Positions 21,293 to 33,384 of a DNA stretch of 64,000 nt are shown here, piece by piece. A program made the translations under genes and the position numbers. The DNA is taken from positions 102,899,001 to 102,963,000 of the forward strand of contig NC_060207.1 of NCBI RefSeq assembly GCF_021130785.1. The letters run 5' to 3'. This DNA comes from Homalodisca vitripennis. Taxonomy: Eukaryota; Arthropoda; Insecta; Hemiptera; Cicadellidae. Below the pieces are notes generated by a model. The model was not told where the DNA came from. It did not search any database and was given only the letters and a program-made list of their open reading frames with translations. The first letter of the stretch is position 1, and the number at the start of each line of letters is the position of its first letter.

Positions 21293-22596
21293 CAGGGTCT
21301 GTATAATAAGTAACCGGACTGAGCCTGCCCCGCTCCGTCAAAGCGTCTGCTAACCGGTATCTGGTGCTGTAGTGGTGGTGGGGGTCTAGTGAAAGGGAAC
21401 CGGGCTGCAGCAGTTGCCTCCAAGCGCTTGGAGAGTTAGTATCGAGCGAGAGCGGAGTGCATGTTCAGTTACCCCATCGGAGTGAAAATGGAGAGTACGA
21501 TCGAGCAACGTTTTAGCATTAAATTTTGTGTCAAACTCAAGAAAACGGCCACGGAAACTCTTCAAATGATTCAAGAGGCTTACGGTGAGGATGCTCTGTC
21601 CAGAAGTCAGGTGTTTCAGTGGCACAAAAATTTCCAGGAGGGCCACGATGACGTCCATGACAAACAGCGCGTCGGTCCACCATCAACGAGTCACACGGAC
21701 ACAAATGTGCAAAAAGTGCGTGATGTGTTGAACAGTGATCATCGTCTGAGCATTCGGGCTATCGCAGATGAGGTCGGAATTGATAAGATGACCGTTCAAA
21801 ACATTATTAAGAACGATCTGGGCATGAGGAAGATCTGCGCGAAGCTGGTACCCAAACACCTGACTGATGAGCAAAAGAAGCGTCGTGTTGCTGTCGCTTC
21901 GGAAATCCTTGATCGACTGCAAACCGAACCAGAGTTTTTCAACCACGTTATTACAGGATTTTTGAATACGATCCTGAGACGAAGCAGCAGAGTTCGGAGT
22001 GGCACACACCGGTGTCACCACGACCGAAAAAAGCGCGCATGAGCAAATCGAAGGTGAAGTCGATGCTCATTGCTTTCTTTGACGTGAAAGGCATTGTTCA
22101 CAAAGAGTTTGTGCCACCCGGTCAAACTGTAAACGGCCAGTACTACAGAGAGGTGCTCCGTCAACTAACCGCCCGGGTTCACCGAGTCCGTCCGGAGATT
22201 GCCGATTCGTGGATTCTCCATCACGACAATGCACCGTCGCACACCTGCCTGCTCGTCACCGAACAGTTGGCAAAACAGTCGAGGGCAACGTTGCCACAGC
22301 CTCCTTACAGCCCGGATATGGCACCACTGGACTTCTTTCTGTTCCCCAAGATCAAGAGACACCTTAAGGGGACGCGGTTCGGGACTCTGGAAAACGTTCA
22401 ACGTGCTACGACGAGGGCTCTAGACAACATCGAGGTTGCTGACTTCCAGGGAGCGTTCAGGGATTGGAAAATACGGTTTCAGCGTGTTATCGACTCCAAT
22501 GGGGACTACTTTGAAGATTTCTAATGAAAAATTGTACATATTTTGCCAATAAAAAATTTCCTGAAGTCAGTCCGGTTACTTATTATACAGACCCTG
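21293..22596 (+). mobile_element. mariner element, 1304 bp
   Basis: It is flanked by TA (21291-21292 and 22597-22598). The termini are CAGGGTCTGTATAATAAGTA and its complement, continuing ACCGGACT. It sits only 180 bp after the piggyBac-like element. Confidence 0.85.
21488..22524 (+). pseudogene. mariner transposase with first catalytic block deleted
   Basis: The start MESTIEQRFSIKFC at 21488 leads into a helix-turn-helix region (SIRAIADEVGIDKMTVQNII) and EPEFFNHVITG. There the frame breaks. The second frame resumes with FEYDPETKQQ-like sequence and KSMLIAFFDVKGIVHKE, then HHDNAPSHTCLL and PYSPDMAPLDFFLFP, with 34 residues between the Asp pair, and ends NGDYFEDF. The sequence ggatttttgaatacg at the break fits loss of about 13 bases that would encode the DETW block. 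The protein would otherwise be about 345 residues, the normal length. Confidence 0.85.
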
Positions 22597-23391
22597 TACA
22601 TTCCAGGTATATTACTGTGGCTTAATTTAATTTTAATTCCTTTTTTAATTTATTGTAGCCCCAAATTGAATGTTAAGTTTTTTCCTCTAGAAATCCCTAA
22701 TTTTGCTTTATTGTCAGGATAAAGACATTGATTGTTTGTCTACACTTTGATGTTTCATTTGTACCATAAAAGGTCACATTACAGTTTTTATTTGATTTTT
22801 CTCTTGAACTTGATTTACTACAGCAGGCCAAGGTGGGTGTCCTCTAACTGTTGCAAACACAAAATCGCCTTCTTTAATTACCATAATTTAAGTAAACTCC
22901 AATAGCAAAATTGTATGTAAATTTATAATAATTAAATAATTAATAAATAAGTTAAGCAACAAGCATGTAAACAAAATGTTAATATTTACAGTTCCAAATA
23001 ATATCAGCTGTTATCAGCATGCCAAATAATAACAGCAGCTGTTAATTAAACAGTAAACAAATTCTCTGTAGATTCATAGATTGCAGAAACCTGCCATAGG
23101 AAGAACCTGATATAGTTCCAGTGTATATCAGTGATATAAAAACATATATTATGAACAGCTCACTATCAATAATCTATAATTGTGAAGCAAAGGACTATTC
23201 TCCTGTTAATGCCCTCTATAATTAATGATGCCCTTCTGTAGTAACAATTATTTATAAATGATTGATCCTTATAAGGTAATATAACTTAAGACCAGGTGTA
23301 CAATTTCAGATGCTATATAATAGATTTTTGAATAGGTAGTTCTCATCAAGAGATAGATTCGTTGAAGAAAAGTTAGAAGAAACTTGATGTA
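22597..23391. other. AT-rich intron sequence
   Basis: No feature was recognised, apart from a short direct repeat of aataatatcagctgttatc and ataataacagcagctgtt near 22998-23042. Confidence 0.5.
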
Positions 23392-24353
23392 CGAGGGGGT
23401 ACCCAAAAAAAAACCGGAATTATTTTATAAAAATTATATATTATCAAATTTTTTACAATACGACCTTATCTCCTTCAAAATAATCTCCATTACAACTAAT
23501 ACACTTGTCCCAACGGTATTTCCATTGATCAAAACATTTTTTTGTAGTCATCATTAGAAATGGCTGCAAGCTCGAGCTTCGTTTTTTTCTTAACCTCTTC
23601 AACACTGTCAAATCGTTGACCTTTCAAGCCTCTTTTCATGTGTGGAAATAAAAAAAAGTCGCATGGAGCGAGGTCAGGCGAGTAAGGTGCGTGGAGCAGC
23701 GGAACCATGCCGTTTTTGGCTAAAAAACTGCCTAACTGAGATGGCTGTGTGTGCCGGTGCGTTGTCGTGGTGGAAGAACCAGTCTCCAGTCTGCCACAAA
23801 TCAGGTCTTTTCTGGCAAACACTGTTGGGCAATCTTCTTAAAATCTCCAAATAAAATGTTTGGTTGACAGTCTGACCTGGAGGAACAAACTCAGAATGAG
23901 TCAACGGTCGGTGAGCACAAGTTCACGAATTTTCTCAACATTTTCGTCCGTTCGAGAGGTTGATGGACGTCCAGAACGAGGTTTGTCTTCAATCGACATG
24001 TCGCCATTTTTAAATCGAGCGAACCACTCGTAGACCTGAGTTTTCCCCATAGCATCATCTTTGTAAGGTGTATTCAACATTAAAATAGTTTCTGCAGCAT
24101 TTTTACAAAGTAAAAAACAAAATTTCACAGCTGCACGTTGTTCACTTAAACTTGCCATGACAAAAAACGAAACAAGAACAAAACAGGGTTAGTGAAAACA
24201 GTCACTACGAACGAACAGAATGCACTAGGACAACGGAACTGGGGTCACTGAGCTCGCAATGGGTTGCGCGACACACGCCTAGCTGCAGGAATGTGTACTA
24301 CACGCTGCCGGCTGCCAGCAATACAATTCCGTTTTTTTTTGGGTACCCCCTCG
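23392..24353 (-). mobile_element. mariner, internally deleted, 962 bp
   Basis: It is flanked by TA. The left terminus is CGAGGGGGTACCCAAAAAAA and the right is its complement (ttgggtaccccctcg), as in irritans-type mariners. It is about 340 bp shorter than the other two mariners, because a central piece is missing. Confidence 0.85.
23529..24158 (-). pseudogene. mariner transposase, central deletion and frameshift
   Basis: The start MASLSEQRAAVKFC at 24158 runs through the first helix-turn-helix (AMGKTQVYEWFARFKNG) and DKPRSGRPSTSRTDENVEKI, to LVLTDR. Sequence then jumps to THSEFVPPGQTVN at about 23900. The second helix-turn-helix and the first catalytic Asp (DETW) are lost. HHDNAPAHTA and, in another frame, PYSPDLAPCDFFLFP follow, ending NDDYKKMF. 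It is inactive. Confidence 0.85.
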
Positions 24354-24511
24354 TATATAAAAAACTGCGTAATTCATTGTTCATTTAACCAAGTTTTCAA
24401 ATATAGCTTCATGTACAAAATAAAGAGGTGTTGTCTAAATGAGCCAATACCAAATCAATACTGAAAGACCCAGTTGAATATTAATGACTAAAATATATTT
24501 AATTAAATTAA

Positions 24512-26120
24512 CCCTTTGAGTGCCGGAGCATCACTATTTGCGATCCTGCACTATAAAATATGCAAGAAATGCCAGAATCGCTATTTGCGACTTCTGCAGT
24601 AACGCTTATATTTTAAATAGTATTTATCTAAATTGGCTCAATGACTATACATACGCATTCCAAAGGCTTCAACATCACTTTTTATGAAGGTTTTGTTGCA
24701 TTCTGCGTAGATTCTTATTTTTACGGCCGTTGTAAAGTGAGCGCATCAGTCGAGTTTAGAATCGACCACTATGCGGACGAGCCGGCACATGTTTGGTTTG
24801 CGCTGATGTTTATTTCACAAAAATATTGAAAGTTTTTAAGTGTAAATGCGTTTGTAGTGTTAGTATCTTCAAATTATTTCTTTTGTGTATGTTGTTCTAG
24901 TCTGTGTGTAAGTAGAACAATGACTTTACTGTGAGTTACGGTGATCGTAAGCAGCTAGTACTTTACTAAATACATTTGTATAGATTTTATGTTTTTATGT
25001 TTGTTCAGTGATATTTATAAACAATGAGTCGTAAAAAAATTGCTGATAATGAAGACCTAGTATTGCAGGCATTAGATTCAAGCAGTAGCAGTGTAGACAA
25101 TACACAAAGTGTAAGGGTTGGGGTTAGGCGAGGGTGACCAAGATACAAATGACCAATATTCAGACAGTGAAAGAGATCTTGACGTTTTTGAAAATTCTTT
25201 CTCAGATTTAGACGATACTGATGCTGACATAGATCCATCATCTAATAATGAATCACCAATGTAGGCCTAATGTTTACATCCACACCTAAAAAGTCTAATG
25301 AGAGAACACATCCTGATTTACAAGGTAATCAGAAAAGGTTGAAATTAAGTGTAGGCCTACAAAAAAGAAGTCCTGTTTATAGTGACCATAGTTCCCCTGA
25401 CATTGATGACCCAGACATAACAAACAATGACGATGAGCCGGCGCCTGTTAACGTCCGGTTGCTTGACCTCCTCTCCGACTGAATTGAAATTGGGCCTGAT
25501 GAAGATTTTTCCCTTATTTCAATTGGATACAACAAACTGCCTGGACCAAAACACATGCTTCAAAAATAAAATAAAAATGAGATGAAGCACACTTTTTGTA
25601 TTATGTTGTTATTTATAAAACAGTAAACAATTTATATTTATATTGCTATTATAAACAACGGACATACTATCCAAGTCTTGAAACATTGTCTGTAAACGAG
25701 AAACTTTCTAGTTTTGTGGCGGTTCATATTTTCATATTTATTTTCCAACAATTTTATTTATAAGCATAAAAAAAGTTTATATGTTTTTTTTAATAATTAA
25801 ATGGAGTATAAGATAGCATAACTGAAAATGAAAAAATAAAATATTTCATTAACACTACGTTGTGTCAAAATAAAAAACAAATTTTTTTTGCTCATAAAGT
25901 TTTTTTAATGTTTTTTTATTGTTACAAAAACGTTAAATAACTAATGAATGTATTATATTTATAAAGAAAATGTATTTATCTACAAAACAAAAAAAACCCC
26001 AGGACATTATACCAATAAATAATTTTTTTATGAATTTTTAACTAGACCCTTGCAAAATCAGGTATTTTGGCCCGGCATTTTATGCATACCATATAACAAA
26101 ATGCCACAGCACTCAAAGGG
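24512..26120. mobile_element. piggyBac-like deletion derivative, 1609 bp, CCCTTTGAGT family
   Basis: TTAA lies at 24508-24511 and 26121-26124. The termini are CCCTTTGAGTGCCGG and GCACTCAAAGGG. The left subterminal part has ctatttgcga twice, 47 bp apart. Inside, ATG at 25024 (MSRKKIADNEDLVLQALDSS) starts an acidic, Ser-rich frame with later frameshifts up to KLPGPKHMLQK near 25570. The GPKH piece matches the same point (SGPKHCPP) in the transposase at 17681, so only the N-terminal region is kept and the catalytic core was lost. Confidence 0.75.
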
Positions 26121-26538
26121 TTAATTAAAAATATAATTGTACAAAAATCAAAAGAATCTGAGAAACATGTTATTTAATCGTCTTATTTACATTACAGATA
26201 ATAATATGGTTTCTTGAGCAACTGAAAATAACAATAAAATTGATATAAATTTGATGATAGCAATTTAAATAGCATATTTTGCAGCAATACAACTTGAACA
26301 TATCTACGTTTAGATTCTTCACATGAATACAATGTAGCCTTTATGTTTTAAAAGGTACAGATTGGATAATTTCACTGAAAAAGTCTTTGTTTTCAAAATT
26401 AAATCCATATTTGATAAAATGACACCAATCTTTTGTATTCATTGTATTGTAGTATTGACATTTTTATCAGTATAGCAACAAGACTTATTATTAGAAATAT
26501 AATCAGAAAACTCATGCAATACAACTTAATGATCTTAA

Positions 26539-27208
26539 CCCATTGTGGATTGTATAGTTTTGGAGCGCGGGCACCAGCGGGCACGAATTAATTTACGGCA
26601 GCGGCCGAACGAACAGCAATGGTACGTCACATCGTATCGCTCGCTATTGTATATTAGAAAATTCAGCTGTGAAGGTATTCGTTCAGATGGAACATGGACC
26701 TGCTGGGGTATCCGTGATGTAGGAACGATAACACGAGAGCAAGGTTCCGGGGTGGCAGAGATGATGTCTGAATCATAGTCTAAATAAAGCGGCTCGGGTG
26801 AAGCGATTACAACATCCAGGCCATTATCTAGACTAAACCCGCCAACATGTACATCTACTTCGTTTAGTTCTGTGTCACTAACCTCAAAGTATTATAATAA
26901 CAACTGAGGAAAACACCCAATCAGAAGCGCTAAAAAGCAGAGAGTAAAGTCACAAGAGTGATTTTTCAACTTCGATATACAACTGCCATCTGTAGGATAT
27001 TTATAAAACTTTTGAAAACTCTAAACGTAGACCATTGTAAAACACTCTTAGTTGACAATTGAAGACGATCGCCCGATCTATCAGACATTCATAGAACTAT
27101 TTGGAGGGAAACTTAAAAGCAGACCGCTTTTGCGACCTGAGCTCATCATCGTGCCATTAGGCCCGGCCGCTGCGTGACGACCCCAGCTCGTCAGTGATCC
27201 GCAATGGG
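26539..27208 (-). mobile_element. piggyBac-like deletion derivative, 670 bp, CCCATTG family
   Basis: TTAA lies at 26535-26538 and 27209-27212. The termini are CCCATTGTGGAT and GATCCGCAATGGG, the same family as 10956. On the minus strand an acidic frame (LDVVIASPEPLYLDYDSD, about 26880-26660) looks like part of a transposase N-terminus. Confidence 0.75.
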
Positions 27209-27212
27209 TTAA

Positions 27213-28554
27213 CATGCATAACCACTAGTGCATAAAACAATAGCCTTTTCTGATACCGTTCATAGCATTTATGGGTATTGACTTCACTTCTGATATAAGT
27301 TATACTACTACTTCACTTTCAATCTGATCATAATTTTGTTTTGCTCCTCATTAGGACATGAAATGCGATGAGCATTTAATATTATTATTGTGAGTAACAT
27401 GGTAATCTGACATCTGTTTGAGTACACGGATTATCCCATCCATTGGACTTTAGCCATGTCCACCAGTAGTGAAATTCCATTCATCAATTAGATATTGATC
27501 ATGGTTTGTGTTACTAGATCATTTATAGTTCAGTATGCCTTATATTAAGCTGTTTATAATGTAATTACTGCCAAAATACTGATTAACAGAGATTCTATCA
27601 TTTCAGCGAATTGAATGAGACCAATTTGACAATTCTGCGTACTGCGTTTATTTTTCCAATATTACATAACAAGTAGTGATCTCTAATATAGGTTTTGCTT
27701 TGAATACTTTTCATTTTACTTCATTGATACAAAAATAATAACAGAAATTATTTATTTTTTACTTGTAACATTGACAATATAATTGATTAAGAAGTAATGT
27801 ACATAAATTATCCATATTTTCACAATCTATTTTTTAAATGATTTAGTTTTCACCACAGTAAATAGATTTGACAATTCCAAGTATGAATGATTGTTTATTC
27901 CACGTAATCTGTTGATGTCTGATGTTAGCTGGACTTTTTAATTCTCACTCTTACACAGGTAAAAACTTGGAGACAGTACAATTTCACCAATGAAATCCCT
28001 TTTTACATACAGTGTACATAATTAAGAATGTAGATTAATTAATAACATATTAAAATTAGAATATTTTATATATGACCTATTTTTGGACATAAACACTTAC
28101 ATTAGGCTAAGTTTTATTAAATTTACATATAGTGTATAAGTAAGTACTTTTAATGTGTTTAATATCAGGTTTAACACAAAAATCAGTCATAAAGAACAAT
28201 AAGAATCACAATTATATACATAATACATATTTGATAAAATGATTTATTGTATTTTCGTTTTGGATCTTGGCCCTAAATTAACTTAAATTTGCTTTCATTG
28301 TGAGAGTGAGTCTTACGTCCATTTAGTTCAGAAATGCAAAAGATACTAGCCAATGTGAATATTAGGATGAAACCTCTTTTATCAAGCTACTAATCATAAT
28401 GAAACACTTCTTTATTGTCACATCTGCCTCATATACATGAATTGCCATAGAGAATTATGGCCTTTTCATTTATTTGAAGTGTGTTTTTCCTGATATAATG
28501 CATATTTACTTACCCTGCGCTTGTCAGAATTCCTGTCATTTGAGAAGTGGTTAG
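27213..28554. other. End of intron 2, no feature seen
   Basis: AT-rich sequence, without recognisable coding, repeat or RNA feature. Confidence 0.5.
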
Positions 28555-28744
28555 AGAAAACCTCCAAGAGTCAGCTAAGATCTTGGAAAAACATTTGTGT
28601 AGGTATGATGTTCCAAGCACTACTCAGAATGGTGTGTCGCCAGTTTCATCTACGTCAGCTGGCAACACTTCCTCAATCTACTGCTTCCTGTGTGGTCTGC
28701 ACAGTGACCTCACACTGGCTCGAGTCCTGTACAGCAAACCTCAG
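28555..28744 (+). CDS. GSE1: GSE1-like exon with first half of CxxC module 2
   Basis: The acceptor is gtggttag at 28554. The first base completes Arg from the previous exon and 63 codons follow, ending CCTCAG|GTCTGT in phase 0. The two nearer-upstream AG sites both give early stops, which fixes the start. The peptide has a charged, probably helical stretch ([14 protein letters not shown]), a Ser/Thr-rich linker, then [20 protein letters not shown], the first CxxC knuckle of the second module. The partner knuckle is in the next exon. Confidence 0.72.
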
Positions 28745-28970
28745 GTCTGTATGGCAACATTTTCCTACATGCAATTAAATGTTACACTAATTGACTCTAC
28801 TAGTGGTAGTTGAAATTTCTCAAAATAGCAAAGCCCATTTTGTGATGGAAAAGAGACACTTAAACTATTATATATTTAACTCTGCAACTGACAAAAACCC
28901 GATATTTGGTGTTGTACATAGTTGTATTCTAGATGTCATTTTTTAACATGGCCTATGTTTTTGTTATTAA

Positions 28971-30007
28971 CACTTTGTACCCTGGGCCCTTAATACATGT
29001 TTCGGCGTGGCTCCACCGGGGGTTTTATGATGCTTTTAAAAAATTTTGTGTTATTACAGTAAGTATGTTATAAACTCATACTATATATCTTTTTAAAGAT
29101 AGAGATACATACTTTTTTAAATGTATACAAATATAAAGTTTATTTTCAAAATAAAATTATTACATAATATTGAATGTTATGTAAAAAATACAAAAAAAAA
29201 TGTTTGCTACATAGCTTGTTAGTTCAGGTAGTTCGCCATAGTGTGGTAATTTTTAAAGCACAATGGTCTGAATCAAATACAGGATCTCACACATTTTCGT
29301 TTAGATCGTTCATAAAATCAATATTTGGTCCGTATCAAAATCATCGTCACTTTCCGACTCGGAGTCAAACAAAAGATCGCGAATTGCATCACTTTTGATT
29401 TCATCACCCATATTATTTAAACTCGAAAATAATAAGTAAAGAATATAAAAGATAATCAACGGAAAGTCGAGAAGAAAGAACAAAGCGAGTGTAAATACAA
29501 AACAAAACACACGGATAACCTCATATTGCTTGCATTGCCTTTGCCTTTACTCATTCAGTAAGAAATTAATGTTCTGATTATTTACAAAAAGTTAAATTCA
29601 CTCTTAGAATAGATTATAATAACATTTGCTTCAGTATTTGTCGGCAAGATTTGTAGAAAACTTAGTAAGACATCACTAAGACTCACAACAACACACAACG
29701 TGAAACACTAAAAAGCAAACTGACAGTACCGACGATCAGCCGCGGCGCTTACGATCAGCTGTCTAGACTCGCTTGTAGTACGACGAAAAATATACGTATT
29801 TCATTACTAAAACGTGACCCAGGGATCTCAAAACCAACAAATACGAACTTAGACAACCAATGAACATAATCAAAATGTTTGAATCCAAAAATAAGATGAC
29901 TGAGCAAAATAATACAATTAAATAACACGACCCGAGCTGTACTCGGGCGCCGGTAGCAGGCGCTGCCGACGCGGCCCGGCCTATACTCGGGCTCAGGGTA
30001 CAAAGTG
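28971..30007 (-). mobile_element. piggyBac-like deletion derivative, 1037 bp, CACTTTGTACCC family
   Basis: TTAA lies at 28967-28970 and 30008-30011. The termini are CACTTTGTACCCTGGGC and GCTCAGGGTACAAAGTG. On the minus strand ATG at 29411 begins MGDEIKSDAIRDLLFDSESE, very close in style to MGDNLRSSELDRLLLESGSD of the 10956 element. The ORF is only a transposase start. The right end is GC-rich (tactcgggcgccggtagc), unlike the AT-rich middle. Confidence 0.75.
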
Positions 30008-30011
30008 TTAA

Positions 30012-30987
30012 GTAATTGCAAATGAAATCAACTCATTAAAATAAAAAAAAGTCATGTGGCCCATCTCAGAATTTAATTAAATTTGGTAGTCTTCATATAG
30101 ATGAGAAAAATTGCCAATTTTTCCCAAACTATTTCAAATGATTTCAAAGTTATGGCTATATAAAGTTTTCAAAACCCACAAAAAACATTTGAAATCACCA
30201 TAACTTGATTCCTAATCAAGCTAGAAAGGTGGGTGTGATATCATTTTACTCAGTTTTAAATGATCTTTCTTGATGTATAACACATATTTTGCCATAAAAA
30301 GATTTATGAAAAATCAAATTCAAAATTTTGATTTCCTCAAAAAGTACATTTTTGAAAATAAAAAAAATCCTTACATAATTATGTTTTTGTTGAGTAATTC
30401 TCAACATTTCAAATTGGGAGGCTAATGGGTTCACAGCTAAATAATAATTTTAAAAGGGTGTTTTATGAAAGCCAGCCTACCTACTACAGATTTCTTAACT
30501 GTATTACATTACTCACGATTTTAAAGATACATTTTTAACACTTAAGCCAGAAGAAAGTGATTATTCAGAAAGAGAAGAAGAAAAGAAACAAAAAAGAGAG
30601 AGTGAAGTGGTTATTCAGAATTGAAGATTTGTGAATTTTGTAATGCAAGTTATTTTGTAAATCCTTCCTGTAGAATTGGAAGGATCAACTTACAAAATAT
30701 TTCTATCAGTGGTATCCACAATATGTCTGGATAAAAGACCAGCAGGGTGCATAAATGTCACTTTTACTTCATCTTCTTCCTTCATTCTTCTCCAACACAT
30801 ATGCTGGCTATTACTTTTGGTCATGTGCAGGGATTATATATCTATTTATTCCATTTTTAGTTTTTGAGGGCATTTTTGGATGTTCACTGTTTCCTTTGTT
30901 GTATCTCCAAAGAATAGTTTTACATACATCTGTGATACACTTGAATTTACTGTGATAAACACACGATACTCCTGTGTTCCCTTGATA
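30012..30987. other. AT-rich intron sequence
   Basis: Nothing coding was recognised. Confidence 0.5.
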
Positions 30988-33384
30988 CAGTAGAGTCCCG
31001 TTAATCCGACCTAATTGGGACCGAGCCCTGTTCGGATTATGTGATTGTTCGGGAATTACAGAAAAATACGGTTTTTAAACTTGAGAATGGGTCTATTTTG
31101 TTATAGAATTATCAACATTGTTTATTAAAACATGTTTTATGACTGTTGCATTGTATTTCTTGACAAATAAACGTGTGTTGCGAATACTAAGCACATTTAC
31201 CGTATTTAGCGTGAGAGTTCTATTGTTAAGCAATGTGAGCGTACTGCATATTGTACGGGTCCACGCGCTATGGGTCAGACTGTACTCCCCCTCCCACGGA
31301 GCGGCGTGCCAAAAATACACACACTGACTCATAGAATAGCTGCACATTGCGCTGTAGTCTGCATTGTGTCGTCTGTCATCTCAGTGCAAACATCGATTCC
31401 ACTGTTGTGATTATTTGCGTAGTAAAAGTGTGAGAGCTGATTTTTTATGGCGAGTAAGCGAAAGCATACTACCGTCACTCTTAAAGACAAGCTAGACGCC
31501 CTACAGCGTTTAGATAAGGGTGAAAGTGTGACTAAATTGGCAACAGAGTTTAATGTTGGCAAATCTACAATTTGTGATTGGAGGAAAAATCGTGCAAAGC
31601 TTGAGCAATATTGTGCTACTTCTTCTGGCCAGACTCTTGAAAACAGACAAACAGTGAAGCAATCTCAGTATGATAAAGTAGATGAAGCGCTTTTTGTTTG
31701 GTTTTCCCAGGAAAGGGAGAGAGGAACTCCTTTAAGTGGGCCTATTGTTCAAGAAAAGGCAATTCAATTGAATGAATTAATGAACAGCGGTGAATGTTTT
31801 CATGCTAGTACTGGGTGGCTAGACCGATGGAAGAAGCGCCATGGAATACGGCAGTTGACAATTACAGGAGAAACAACTTTCATCTGACCACGATGCAGCA
31901 AGGGAATACGTGAGTAAATTTGAAACTTTGATATTGGATGGAAATTATTCTCCACAGCAAATTTATAATGCTGATGAAACCGGCCTCAACTTTAGAGCAC
32001 TGCCTACAAAGAGTTTGGCGTCTAAAGAAGAAATCCATGCTCCTGGTTTTAAAATGAGCAAAGATCGAGTAACAATAATGGCATGTTCTAATGCTGCTGG
32101 TAATCACAAGCTTCCACTAATGTTGATCGGGAAATCTGCTAGACCTAGAGCTTTCAAAAATGTCAATATGAACTCATTGCCAGTTTATTACAAGAACCAG
32201 AAAAAAAGCGTGGATGAACGGACAGTTGTTTAAACAATGGTTTCATGACGAGTTTGTACCCCCGTGTCCAACAATTCAGTAATGACAATGATTTACCCCC
32301 ACGTGCTATTCTCTTCATTGACAATGCGCCATCGCACCCAAATACCGAAGAACTTTCTAGTGGTGAAATTAAAGTATCATTTTTTACCTCCAAATGTTAC
32401 AGCCTTATTGCAGCCAATGGACCAAGGTGTGTTGCAATCACTTAAACTTAAATACCGCAAGCAGTTTTTTGCGAAACCTGATTGTAGATGAATCAGTCTC
32501 TTTGGTTCAAAAAATAAAACAAACTAACATCAAGGATGTTGTGTATTTGATTGCTGATTCTTGGGAGAACATTACAGACCAAACTTTGAGGAAGTCTTGG
32601 ACAAAAGTATGGCCTACCCTTTTGCGTTCCAAGACAACCAAGCAGACAACGATAGAGAAAATGTGTTACGGCTAGTTCAAGCAATTCCTGGTTGCGAGAA
32701 AGCAGATGAAACAGACGTCAATGAATGGATGGTAGCAGATGGTGCGTGCTGGCTCCGAATTCCTAACTGATCACGACATAGTTGCGGCAGTCACTCAAGA
32801 ATCAATCGAGTGTGAGGAGGAAGGAAGTGACGATGAGAACCTGGGTGATAAAGAAGAGTTGGTGCCACACCGCAGACGGTGCAGCAGCGCTTAACCTTGC
32901 ACTACGATACTTAGAGCAACAGGCTACTGCTACACCTGCCGATATCATGTTTATGACACGATGGTGAAACTACGCGTCATACAATAGGACTCTCTTCAAT
33001 GCGACAGAAGACAATTACTGAATTTTATGTCTTTTTAACAATTAATATTGTACTCAATAATAATATCAGTACTGTACGTCCCAATTTTGATTTCACTTAA
33101 TACAGTAATTTAAAACTCATACTTAACCTATAAGTTTCAATTTGGTACTGTATTTAACTTCATTATTTTTGTACTGTACCGTACACAATTTGTCTTAATA
33201 AAATACTGTATGTCTATTTAATTAAAGTTTTCTTTGTTTATGTACGAAATGATGCACCCATTTTCATTTTTTAAGTAATTAGTTCCTATAACTGTTTCAT
33301 TATCGTTATAAATAATTCCTGCTGGACCTGTTCGGATTAACCGACGTTCGGATTACACGTGTTCGGATTAGCGGGACTCCACTG
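30988..33384 (+). mobile_element. Tigger/pogo-type transposon, 2.4 kb
   Basis: It is flanked by TA. The termini are CAGTAGAGTCCCGTTAATCC and the complement of CAGTGGAGTCCCGCTAATCC, the latter at the right end. The long repeats include further gttcggatta motifs. It carries a pogo-family transposase pseudogene. It is the only element of this class in the window. Confidence 0.85.
31447..32967 (+). pseudogene. pogo/Tigger (CENP-B/jerky-like) transposase, frameshifted
   Basis: The start is MASKRKHTTVTLKDKLDALQ. Domains in order are an N-terminal Psq-type helix-turn-helix (to about residue 55), a CENP-B-type second DNA-binding domain (FHASTGWLDRWKKRHGIR), then a DDE domain. Its motifs are [25 protein letters not shown] and, in another frame, [16 protein letters not shown] frameshift near 31880, more near 32230-32490 and later stops break the gene. 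The C-terminal acidic part reaches about 32960. Such genes have often been domesticated, but this copy is clearly dead. Confidence 0.85.
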
